A stretch of DNA of 64,000 nt, from the NCBI RefSeq assembly GCF_001493375.1, contig NZ_LN929838.1:108776-172775 (forward strand), in the 5' to 3' direction. Made by a program: the position numbers and the translations under genes. This document shows, in pieces, positions 57,444-64,000 of this stretch (within the stretch, counting starts at the first letter, position 1; every line of letters begins with the position of its first letter). This DNA comes from Streptomyces specialis (lineage in GTDB: Bacteria; Actinomycetota; Actinomycetes; Streptomycetales; Streptomycetaceae). Below the pieces are notes generated by a model. That model saw only the letters and a program-made list of their open reading frames with translations, was not told the DNA's origin and made no database searches.

Positions 57444-57480
57444 AGAGGGCGGGAGTCAGTCTCACTGACTCCCGCCCTCT
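57444..57480. terminator. Perfect 17-bp hairpin
   Basis: AGAGGGCGGGAGTCAGT (57444-57460) pairs exactly with 57464-57480 around a CTC loop. A strong terminator between the minus-strand DUF2637 unit and the plus-strand HEPN-like gene; it probably insulates one from the other. Confidence 0.7.
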
Positions 57481-57501
57481 CTCGTTGTCTTTCACTGTTC
57501 G

Positions 57502-57519
57502 CGCACTATCTGCGATACA
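57502..57519 (+). repeat. 18-bp repeat, copy 1 (CGCACTATCTGCGATACA)
   Basis: Identical to 62186-62203, same orientation, 4.7 kb away. It contains a near-palindromic core ATCTGCGAT. It may be a regulator site of the GntR protein encoded between the copies, or a recombination site. Confidence 0.65.
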
Positions 57520-57669
57520 CGCGACACACCCTGCCCCAGCGCCACGTACAGGCCCCGACTTGCCTTGATCGGCGAGAGGCAGACACCGCAAACTCCGGTG
57601 TGCACACCCCTCCCCCGCTGTCATGATGAGTAGAAGGTCAGCACCGACTCTCAGACATCGGGGTCAACA

Positions 57670-58536
57670 GTGGCTAGGCGAGAACTACTCGAAACTCCGG
57701 AACGATTCACAAAATCAGCTTCCGACTTCTACGCGCAGCATTTCATAAACCTGATGACTTTCAGTCTCACCGAAATGGCCATGAAGGCTCACAGGAGGTT
57801 CCTCACCTCTACCGCCAAAGTTCTAGGCGGAGACACAAAGGAACCCCAGGAGGTCTTTCCAGAGCAGTTTAGGACGCTCGACCTGTACGGCGAATTCTTG
57901 AGCGAGACTAGGCCGGCGCGTCGAGAAATGACGTTGTCCCGAAGCGTCGACAACTTCCTGTCCTATATCTCAGATATTCTGACGCAAGCCATTGTGACTC
58001 GCCCGCACCTACTTAAAACCCGGGAGCAGGTCACCCTAGAAGAGGTACTCAAACATGCCTCCCTGGAAGACTTTGTCAGGTGGGCGGCAGAGAGGCGCGT
58101 GAATCAGCTCTCCTTCAAGGGACTCAAAGAAATTTCTGATTACGTAGAGAGCCGACTCGGACTGAAGTTTCACACCTCTGACGACGACTGGACGACACTG
58201 AACAAGGCGGTCGCTGTCAGGAACATCGTGGTCCATCGTCGCGCGATCATCGACGAGCGTTTTCTCTGGTCCGTCAAAGAGCCAGGATTGAAACTCGGCA
58301 AGAAGTACGAAGTCAGCCAGGACGACATGGCGGAAAGCATGAAATGCGCCATGCGAATGGTACGCGAATTCGATGCACGTATCACCGAAAAGTTCGACCT
58401 TCCACTCCTGAATGCAAGCGACCAGTCATGGTACGAGGAGGGCGCACACTCTGCCGCTGCATACGAAAAGGAAGTTGCGGTGCAAGACGAATTGAGCCTT
58501 GCACCGCAAACCGACGATCAATCGTCACCCTCTTGA
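57670..58536 (+). CDS. HEPN-like hypothetical protein
   Basis: A 288-residue, mainly helical protein with lower GC than its surroundings, suggesting transfer. The start is GTG 57670. The segment LNKAVAVRNIVVHRRAIIDE carries Arg-x4-His, the HEPN ribonuclease signature in a typical helix context, preceded by DYVESRLGLKFHTSDDDW. HEPN proteins often act as RNases in defence or toxin systems or as binding modules. No signal or membrane segment. Homology by motif only. The divergent GntR-integrase fusion gene ends only a few bases downstream (convergent, overlap 58518-58536). Confidence 0.55.
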   Translation: MARRELLETPERFTKSASDFYAQHFINLMTFSLTEMAMKAHRRFLTSTAKVLGGDTKEPQEVFPEQFRTLDLYGEFLSETRPARREMTLSRSVDNFLSYISDILTQAIVTRPHLLKTREQVTLEEVLKHASLEDFVRWAAERRVNQLSFKGLKEISDYVESRLGLKFHTSDDDWTTLNKAVAVRNIVVHRRAIIDERFLWSVKEPGLKLGKKYEVSQDDMAESMKCAMRMVREFDARITEKFDLPLLNASDQSWYEEGAHSAAAYEKEVAVQDELSLAPQTDDQSSPS

Positions 58537-59261
58537 TAGAGCGACCTCTCGATCTTGGCGTTGGCCAGTTCCTCATGGCCGTCGATACAACCGTGATACC
58601 GGCGGTGGATCACCTCAGGAGAGTTGCCGACGCGCCGCGCAACTTCCGCGATCGGAACCCCCGCGTTCAGCCACCGCGTGATGCATGCATGCCGCAGGTC
58701 GTACGGGCGCCCGGCCAACGGCGAGTCGACGCGCTCAGGTGGGAGCGCGTACTCCCGCGCTTCCTCCCACACCCGCCAATAGGTGGATGAGCCGACCACG
58801 CCCCCACGCTCGTGTTCCGACCGGGCGGTGTGAGCCGGGAGTGCACACACGGTTCGTCCCTTGCCGTGCACGGTGGCAAGCACCCCGTTTCCCTCCATCT
58901 GGGCGAGGACTCGGCGCACCGCGGTCCGGGAGGCTCCGAACCGCTCACACAGCTTCGATTCGGACGGGTACGCATCACCGACCGACAGGGAGTCTTCTTG
59001 GATCACGTCCGTCATGCGCTCCGCGAGCGACCGGCGGTCGCCTCCCCGGACCACGCGCCACCCGATGCCGGGAGCGGACTCGACAACCCCGTCAGCTTCG
59101 AGAACCTTGAGCGCCCGACGGATCGTGTTCCGAGAGACTCGGTGTGAGTCCATCAGGTGTGCCTCCGACGGCAACGTCTCCATGCCTCGCTGTGCCTGAA
59201 CCTCGCTTCGCAGTGCCTCCGCAATGACCAGGTAGGTTCCGCGCGGACTGGCCTCCGGCAC
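58518..59261 (-). CDS. GntR-type (KorSA-like) regulator fused to the C-terminus of a tyrosine recombinase
   Basis: A 247-residue protein from GTG 59261 (GAGGAG upstream). Residues 1-155 contain two winged HTHs of the GntR class (MDSHRVSRNTIRRALKVLEA; CERFGASRTAVRRVLAQMEG), as in KorSA-type regulators of AICE transfer. Residues about 175-240 are the catalytic end of an integrase: RPYDLRHACITRWLNAGVPI (Arg and His of the active site), RVGNSPEVIHRRYHGC (nucleophile Tyr). The first Arg and the core-binding domain are missing, so recombinase activity is unlikely. It may be a deletion fusion of korSA- and int-type genes, still open and translatable. Confidence 0.75.
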   Translation of the reverse strand: MPEASPRGTYLVIAEALRSEVQAQRGMETLPSEAHLMDSHRVSRNTIRRALKVLEADGVVESAPGIGWRVVRGGDRRSLAERMTDVIQEDSLSVGDAYPSESKLCERFGASRTAVRRVLAQMEGNGVLATVHGKGRTVCALPAHTARSEHERGGVVGSSTYWRVWEEAREYALPPERVDSPLAGRPYDLRHACITRWLNAGVPIAEVARRVGNSPEVIHRRYHGCIDGHEELANAKIERSLYQEGDD

Positions 59262-59538
59262 TTCGGCTCCTCTCACTCTTCTTCGCTCGCTGCCAAGGGT
59301 GCCACGAGGCACACAACACGTCATCGGACGGGCAGTGTCCTGCCTGTCCGGCTGTCCGGATACGTCACTGACCTGGGACAAGAGACCGGACAGGTGAAGG
59401 GCGGGCTGTCCGGGCTGTCCGCTTACCCGCGCTACGGCTTCCCCCACGGGCGTCGCCCGGCATGATCGGCCGACCAAGTGATAAGGGAACTTGCTCGAAG
59501 TACTGACGCGCAGCGCACATCTGTGGAAACATCCCGCT

Positions 59539-60555
59539 ATGTCTTGGCAGATGGCTCTGGAATACCTACGCACACTCGTCTGGCCAGCCGTTGTGCTGAC
59601 TCTTGGCTTCACCTTCAGGAAGCAACTAGCATCCCTGTTCGGTCGCGTCGAGTCAGTTGAGACTCCTCTTGGGACAGTTGCCTTTGAAAAGCAAGCTGAT
59701 GCAGTTGCTCAGGAAGCTGCCGAAATCGGGAGTGAAATGGCAAGCGAACTAGCAGCGGCAGAGACAGTACATCCGGTGATAGAGGATACAGAGAAACCTC
59801 AAATCCCGAGCGAGAAACCGCAACAGATCACACGGCCGCTATATTCAGCTAGCGATCTTTCGGACCTGTTCGAGCTTGCCGAGACGGAGACGACCGCCGC
59901 AGTCATGGCCGCATGGCGCGAGGTAGAAAGGGCCTTGAAGGCCGCTGGGATAAAACACGGGGTTGCCCGGATATCTCCGCAGACCCTGTCCGGCATGGGC
60001 TTGCTCTCCGATGAGCTCGCCCGCTCAGTCGAGGATCTGCGCCACCTGCGGAACCGAGTCGTCCATGAAGGCGATATCCTTCTGACCAAAAGCGGTGCAC
60101 GATCCTATATCACAGCCGCGCAGCGCATCGTGGAAGCCTTGGAGCTGTCGCAGGATCCAAGGTTCCAAGCCCTTCAATATGAACGGTCCGTGATTGACGC
60201 CCTAAGGCGCGCGGGGCTACCTGCCGAACCAGGGAACAGGGACGACGAATTTGACGCTTACGGGCAGACGCCAACCGGGAGCACGATCGCGGTAGAAGTC
60301 AGATTCCGCCGCCGGGGAGTGCTACGGATGCGCGATATCGAGAAGGTAGTTTCCAAGCTTCCCTCCCTTGCTTTCAATGTGCTGATAGTAACCAACGCGC
60401 CACTTTCCGAAGATGTGCGTAAGTTCAACCAAACCTACGACGCCCGACCTCGATGCGAGGTAGTGCAGTGGCAGGGCGATGAGGACACATCGTTGCTGGT
60501 TCGGGCCATTGGGCGCCTGGCCGGTTCATCGGTGCGCCAGGCAAGAGGGCTGTAA
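59539..60555 (+). CDS. Membrane-anchored HEPN / restriction-endonuclease-like protein
   Basis: A 338-residue protein from ATG 59539. A single membrane helix (YLRTLVWPAVVLTLGFTF) is followed by a coiled, Ala/Glu-rich stretch. A HEPN-like helix follows (DLRHLRNRVVHEGDILL, Arg-x4-His). The C-terminal ~110 residues resemble an Mrr/restriction-type PD-(D/E)xK fold: DDEFDAYGQ ... STIAVEVRFRRRG, with Glu but Arg instead of the catalytic Lys. This suggests a membrane-linked defence or stress effector with possibly inactive nuclease. Neighbouring HEPN-like gene on the same strand. Function is inferred. Confidence 0.6.
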   Translation: MSWQMALEYLRTLVWPAVVLTLGFTFRKQLASLFGRVESVETPLGTVAFEKQADAVAQEAAEIGSEMASELAAAETVHPVIEDTEKPQIPSEKPQQITRPLYSASDLSDLFELAETETTAAVMAAWREVERALKAAGIKHGVARISPQTLSGMGLLSDELARSVEDLRHLRNRVVHEGDILLTKSGARSYITAAQRIVEALELSQDPRFQALQYERSVIDALRRAGLPAEPGNRDDEFDAYGQTPTGSTIAVEVRFRRRGVLRMRDIEKVVSKLPSLAFNVLIVTNAPLSEDVRKFNQTYDARPRCEVVQWQGDEDTSLLVRAIGRLAGSSVRQARGL

Positions 60556-60690
60556 CACCTGGGGAGGACCTCTCGGCGAGCACACCCCTGCCCTGCCCGC
60601 ACCGAGGACGTCCGATAGCACTTTTTGCGGCGCCCGCGGCAGCCCCAACGATGGTTGACGTCGATCTGAATAGAGCAAGGGAGCAAAAAC

Positions 60691-61989
60691 ATGACCGAGC
60701 GACGAATCTACCTCGACCCTGATCCGCGCGACCGGCGCTCCCGCAGGATCGATGTCCGAGCCTCCCGGTGGTACGCCAGCGTCGTACTCAACCGCGATGA
60801 GTACGTCTACGCTGCGACGCAGCATGGGCGCTCTCCGGAGCTGCCGAGCGCGTACACAGAAGCCATCGACAGGGCTCGAAGTGCTTCCATGGATCGCATC
60901 TGTTACGACGGCTACTCTGGCGGCTTCTCCTGGGGTAATGGCCCGAGCTGGATCACGTTATTTGTTCAATTTTCACAGGTCGATACTGCAGTCGAAGCGC
61001 TGCGCGCCGCCGAGCTGGACCACGATTACAGCAAACTCCACGCCCTAGCCGACTCTCTGGCTCTCCCCGTCGATGACTGGCTCGCTCCCGGCGAGCGTGA
61101 GCTGGTCCGCGGCGTACATTTCCATTCACCCCCCAGTTCGTTCCTGAACTTTCTGAGGAGTAAAGCCAGCGGGTATGGGCTACGCCTCAACGCTCGGGCG
61201 ACTGCTGGGAGCGTGTGGGTTCGCCCTACGCTACCGGACATCGAAAAGATGGTTCGGGAGAAATCCCCTGAACAGTACCCAGGATGGGTAGACCGCTGGA
61301 CGGGGTACATTGAATCCGATACCGCGCCGATCCGGCCGTGGGTTGGTGGCCGAGAACAGGATCTCAGCTACGGCGCGAGTCCGGTCCAATTCCACGCGGC
61401 AAACGTTCCCACCTTCGACAGCTGCCGATGCGGCAAGAGGCTGCAAGAGTCATCGGACGATGGTAAAGCGCACGCAGCCCACCACACGGTGTGGGAGTTC
61501 GGCATCCGAGCACCCAAGAACCTGATGTGGTTGGGAGAGCTGGCCGTTGTGACGACCGAATCACCAATCACCTGGCGAAGGCTCGCCTACAAGGTGGCAC
61601 GATGGCCGCAGGTAGAGAACCACTATGACTTCCGCTCATGGTCCCACATCGATAAGCCGGAAGTGACCCAAGACAACTTTCGGTCCTACCTCTTGCGGGC
61701 AAACGATCGTGTCATCGGCTACCTGGCTGCCCACGACACCAACGAGCACCGTCATTGGGACCTGGACGGTTCGCGATACGACGGAGAAGACAACACCCTG
61801 CGACCGCGCATCATCCTGATCTGGGTGGCAGGTGCCTACCGTCATCAAGGCATCGGCGGCACGCTCGTGCGTGCACTCGCCGACGACTTCGGATGCAAGA
61901 TTGCCGACGTTTCCTGGTCATCCCCAATCAGCCCTGCGGGCCGACGTCTCGCACGGCGTCTATCACCCGAGGGTGTCTGGGTGAGTTGA
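60691..61989 (+). CDS. ESCO/Eco1-like GNAT acetyltransferase
   Basis: A 432-residue protein; ATG 60691 follows GGGAG. The N-terminal 230 residues are unrecognised. A zinc-finger-like cluster (Cys245, Cys247, His261, His264/265) precedes a GNAT domain: IILIWVAGAYRHQGIGGTLV (acetyl-CoA loop R384-G390) and IADVSWSSPISPAGRRLARR. The order zinc finger, GNAT, and the closing S-x-P-x-x-x-G-x-x-xA pattern match the ESCO/Eco1 cohesin acetyltransferase core (Acetyltransf_13) rather than ordinary bacterial GNATs. Substrate unknown. A CxC rather than CxxC spacing differs from ESCO. Confidence 0.6.
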   Translation: MTERRIYLDPDPRDRRSRRIDVRASRWYASVVLNRDEYVYAATQHGRSPELPSAYTEAIDRARSASMDRICYDGYSGGFSWGNGPSWITLFVQFSQVDTAVEALRAAELDHDYSKLHALADSLALPVDDWLAPGERELVRGVHFHSPPSSFLNFLRSKASGYGLRLNARATAGSVWVRPTLPDIEKMVREKSPEQYPGWVDRWTGYIESDTAPIRPWVGGREQDLSYGASPVQFHAANVPTFDSCRCGKRLQESSDDGKAHAAHHTVWEFGIRAPKNLMWLGELAVVTTESPITWRRLAYKVARWPQVENHYDFRSWSHIDKPEVTQDNFRSYLLRANDRVIGYLAAHDTNEHRHWDLDGSRYDGEDNTLRPRIILIWVAGAYRHQGIGGTLVRALADDFGCKIADVSWSSPISPAGRRLARRLSPEGVWVS

Positions 61990-62185
61990 CCTGATACCAG
62001 GAGGGACAAGCGAGGCGCTGGCTCCCTCAGGTCCTCTGCCGGCGGCGGCGCTGGACGGGCTATGAGCGACGGAGTGCCGACTGTCAGCCCAGATAGCTGT
62101 AACACCCACCCCGGAGTGTTACAGCTCGTCGGCGGAACCGACTTCTCTCGGTGAGGGCGCAGGAGCCGGAGGCGACTTCCGACTT

Positions 62186-62203
62186 CGCACTATCTGCGAT
62201 ACA
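62186..62203 (+). repeat. 18-bp repeat, copy 2 (CGCACTATCTGCGATACA)
   Basis: Exact second copy of 57502-57519, same orientation, 75 bases before the tRNA 3' fragment. Confidence 0.65.
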
Positions 62204-62233
62204 GAAGGGCACCCCAGACCCTCAACGATCAAG

Positions 62234-62248
62234 GAACTTGCTGGTCAG
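62234..62248 (+). repeat. 15-bp repeat, copy 2 (GAACTTGCTGGTCAG)
   Basis: Exact second copy of 57340-57354. The order of the 15-bp and 18-bp repeats is reversed relative to the first pair. Confidence 0.55.
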
Positions 62249-62277
62249 AACTAATTGGCAAACCGATCTCTGAACGT

Positions 62278-62319
62278 GCTCCGGAGCCGTGTGCGCAGGT
62301 TCGAATCCTGCCGAAGGCA
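62278..62319 (+). other. 3' fragment of tRNA-Arg(CCG), attachment-site-like
   Basis: GCTCCGGAGCCGTG gives the anticodon loop CTCCGGA (anticodon CCG) and 3' anticodon stem; GCAGG-TTCGAAT-CCTGC is the T-arm; CGAAGGC with discriminator A is the 3' acceptor strand. The 5' half of the tRNA is absent. Actinomycete integrative elements use att sites that start in the anticodon loop and end at the tRNA 3' end, leaving exactly such a copy at one end. It marks an element boundary here. Confidence 0.7.
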
Positions 62320-62331
62320 CGAACCTGCGCA
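62292..62331. repeat. 12-bp inverted repeat around the tRNA tail
   Basis: TGCGCAGGTTCG (62292-62303) is perfectly complementary to CGAACCTGCGCA (62320-62331), which lies just past the tRNA discriminator base. It could be an integrase arm site or simply the T-arm sequence repeated. Confidence 0.5.
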
Positions 62332-62649
62332 TCACCGAACGGCGGGAGCTCAAACGCCGTCGTCAGCGGGCGGATCCGTGGGGTATTGATTGCAATCCCC
62401 TCCGACTGAAACCCCTACGCGGTGGCGCCAGGGAGTGGAGGGATCGGAGGCTCGGCCGAAGCGCCTGTCGCAGGTAGTCCTCAGCCCATCCACTCGACAG
62501 GCCCGGCACGCCTGGGAGTCCATCGAGCGTGCGTTCGATTGCTAACGTCATGTTAAAGGACTTTCCGCTCATCTACCCGCACAGCGAGCGGGGCAGTCAC
62601 CCCGACCATGATCCAGAACTGTTGGATTTCCTGCTACGGACATCCGACC

Positions 62650-62977
62650 ATGCCCAACCCAGCGTGGCAGGCTGCCCCAAGATCCACCCCCGGGACTCCC
62701 GGACTGGCTGCGCGCCTGGCGCCTCGACATCGGCAGCCGGCTCCGGGCCGAACGCCTCCACGCCAACCTCACCCAGGAAGCCCTCGCACACCTGGCCGGC
62801 GTCGAGCGGACCAGCATCATCCGCATCGAACTCGGGCACAGCTCCCCGCGCCTGGACCGCCTCCTGCGCGTCGCGCACGTCCTCGGTATCGACCCCGCGC
62901 GGCTCATGCCCGGCGGGCCCCGGCCCGGCGGCTCCTCCCAGCCGGGCCCCGAGGAGCCCGGCCCCGGGGCCGTGTAG
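62650..62977 (+). pseudogene. XRE-type HTH gene with apparent frameshift
   Basis: Reading from 62702, DWLRAWRLDIGSRLRAERL, LTQEALAHLAGVERTSIIRI (HTH) and LDRLLRVAHVLGIDPARLM give a complete Cro/C1 domain followed by a Pro-rich tail ending in TAG at 62975-62977. In that frame there is no ATG/GTG/TTG start after the upstream stop. ATG 62650 (MPNPAWQAAPRSTPGTP) reads in another frame and would join by a one-base shift near 62695. Either one base is missing (real or sequencing) or an unusual start is used. Regulator of unknown target. Confidence 0.6.
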
Positions 62978-62982
62978 GCGCC

Positions 62983-63189
62983 TCACGCCGCGCCGCGCGC
63001 TATGGTCCGGTACACCCGACCGTAGCTCGCCAGGTGCGCGTGCGAGAGGCAGGCGTGGACCGTGACGACGCGGTCGCCGACGGGCATCGTGCCGGCGATC
63101 AGCCGGGTACGGGGCCGGCCGTAGCACACCTGCGTCACCCGGGCGGCGGTGTGGCGGCCCGCGCAGGCGGGGGTACAGAAGCGCCCCAC
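62983..63189 (-). CDS. Small Cys/His-containing protein (possible)
   Basis: A 68-residue minus-strand frame from ATG 63189: MGRFCTPACAGRHTAARVTQ, then VCYGRPRTRLIAGTMPVGDR and VVTVHACLSHAHLASYGRVY. The CxxxCxxxH start and CxxxH pairs could form a zinc site. RBS is weak. No family recognised; overlapping frames on both strands are open, so support is limited. Confidence 0.4.
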   Translation of the reverse strand: MGRFCTPACAGRHTAARVTQVCYGRPRTRLIAGTMPVGDRVVTVHACLSHAHLASYGRVYRTIARGAA

Positions 63190-63210
63190 CCGCGCCGGGT
63201 GGGGCGATCA

Positions 63211-63906
63211 CTAAGGCCGGTATCCCCATGGGACGCGAGCCAGCACCAGGCCCCGAACCTCACGAGCGCCGTGCTTCCTCAGGAAGGCGCCGACCGTGTG
63301 CATCTGCGCCCCCGTCGTGCAGGTGTCGTCGACAAGGAGGATCCTCTTGCCGCGGGCATCGCCATGTAGTTCCAGCTCGCGGGCATGCTCCTGGGCGGCC
63401 TGCATCTTGGCGTGCCAGTTCGTACCCGTCACCGCCGAGGTGGTGGTGAGGTTGCGCTTGGTCAGGAATGGCTCATCCTTGGGCGCAAGAGGCCAGCGGT
63501 CTGGCTGGTCCTCGATGTCCGCTGCGGCCATGATGCCCTCGATGTGCTGGTGCGGTTGGCGCGCCGGGCTGGTCGGATTGCCGATGATCAGATCGATGCC
63601 CTGTACGTCGGCGGCATGCTGCTCCAGCCAGCCGACGATCAGGCGGCCGAAGATGATCGCCCAGCCTTGATTGTCGGCGGAGTACTTGTAGTCGCAGATC
63701 ACGCGGTACCAGTCGCCGGTGAACATCGCCAGTGCGTGGATGCGGCTGAACCCCCGCTGACCCGGGGGCCAGTGGCATATGGGGTTGCTGCACCGCCCAT
63801 CACTGCTGCGCAGTTCCTGACTGCACACATGGCAGTGGTGGGCTGCGAGCGGCTCTAAGGAGCGCGAAGCGCAGCCGGCGCAGATTGAGGTCGGGCCGTT
63901 GATCAT
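63211..63906 (-). CDS. ComF-like phosphoribosyltransferase-domain protein
   Basis: A 231-residue protein. The N-terminus holds a zinc-ribbon-like set of Cys (CAGCASR, HCHVCSQEL, CSNPIC). The C-terminal PRTase domain has the PRPP loop ILLVDDTCTTGAQM and a typical last strand (VRGLVLARVP). Between them DYKYSADNQGWAIIFGRLIV matches the ComF layout. ComF proteins assist DNA uptake in some bacteria and otherwise act near DNA metabolism; in Streptomyces such copies are common on mobile elements. Start ATG 63906. The window ends 94 bases beyond with no further gene visible. Confidence 0.75.
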   Translation of the reverse strand: MINGPTSICAGCASRSLEPLAAHHCHVCSQELRSSDGRCSNPICHWPPGQRGFSRIHALAMFTGDWYRVICDYKYSADNQGWAIIFGRLIVGWLEQHAADVQGIDLIIGNPTSPARQPHQHIEGIMAAADIEDQPDRWPLAPKDEPFLTKRNLTTTSAVTGTNWHAKMQAAQEHARELELHGDARGKRILLVDDTCTTGAQMHTVGAFLRKHGAREVRGLVLARVPWGYRP

Positions 63907-64000
63907 GAACGCGCACCGGGGGCATCGGGGGAAGCCGAGCGGGGCGGGGAGGTCCGGGGCCGTGCACCGCCCCTCAAGGGCAGGTGTGCCCGCCGCGGGG

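Larger units (their letters stand above)
61990..62277. other. Intergenic region with element-end repeats
   Basis: About 290 bases containing the second copies of the 18-bp and 15-bp repeats (62186, 62234) just before the tRNA fragment. No gene seen. Confidence 0.45.

Noticed and set aside
62278..62331. Complete tRNA gene
   Set aside because: No D-arm or 5' acceptor strand precedes the anticodon loop; only the 3' part is present.

Overview
The window is high-GC actinobacterial DNA, almost certainly from a Streptomyces or close relative. The signs are GTG/TTG starts behind strong AGGAGG sites, paired XRE (DUF5753) and DUF397 genes, a DUF574 methyltransferase, DUF2637 and KorSA-type GntR genes of integrative elements, and many STAND/TPR and HTH proteins. 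It reads as an accessory island (chromosome arm, integrated element or plasmid) rather than core genome: there is no full tRNA, rRNA or primary-metabolism operon, about ten insertion-sequence copies or remnants, and many broken genes. Layout: 1-9 kb carries regulatory genes (sigma-4-like C-terminus, methyltransferase, XRE/DUF397, histidine-kinase-type ATPase), a nucleotide-handling group (kinase remnant, MazG, NUDIX), an XRE-TPR gene with an internal stop, and a sigma-factor-like pair. 9-19 kb holds a pentapeptide-repeat remnant cut by an IS, a 2,102-residue secreted RHS protein with a Cys-rich tip, and an IS5-type element that has lost its catalytic Glu. 19-30 kb holds a TPR gene, a CHAT protease-WD40 fusion, a graveyard of integrase, IS481 and DUF2637 fragments, and a large Avs-like STAND protein with an N-terminal nuclease-like domain. 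The last is interrupted by an Illumina Nextera adapter, so the assembly there is wrong. 30-37 kb is an IS nest: an IS5-type copy, a decayed IS5-type copy, and an IS256-type element carrying two different ISL3 elements, both with 8-bp target duplications. 37-41 kb has a striking single gene: two HTH domains fused to a Cas3-type HD/helicase whose helicase motifs are degenerate, with no other cas genes. 41-46.7 kb has two divergent HTH-STAND pairs whose partners share short RHIM-like motifs; one pair is decayed, and a junk homopolymer block marks a second assembly fault. 47-55.5 kb, all on the minus strand, has a PucR/CdaR regulator followed by a tightly overlapping operon: a VirD4-like membrane protein, a HerA/VirB4-like ATPase, a CdiA-type tRNase toxin and a SitI3-like immunity protein. 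55.7-64 kb is an actinomycete integrative element remnant. It contains DUF2637 and transfer-type genes, a GntR regulator fused to the C-terminal catalytic piece of a tyrosine recombinase, two HEPN-like proteins, an ESCO-like acetyltransferase, a tRNA-Arg(CCG) 3' fragment, an XRE gene and a ComF-like phosphoribosyltransferase. Best candidates for undescribed biology are the HTH-HTH-Cas3-like fusion, the VirD4/HerA/CdiA-CT/SitI3 operon, and the HTH-STAND pairs sharing an amyloid-like motif. All assignments come from reading sequence and motif recall; no search was run.
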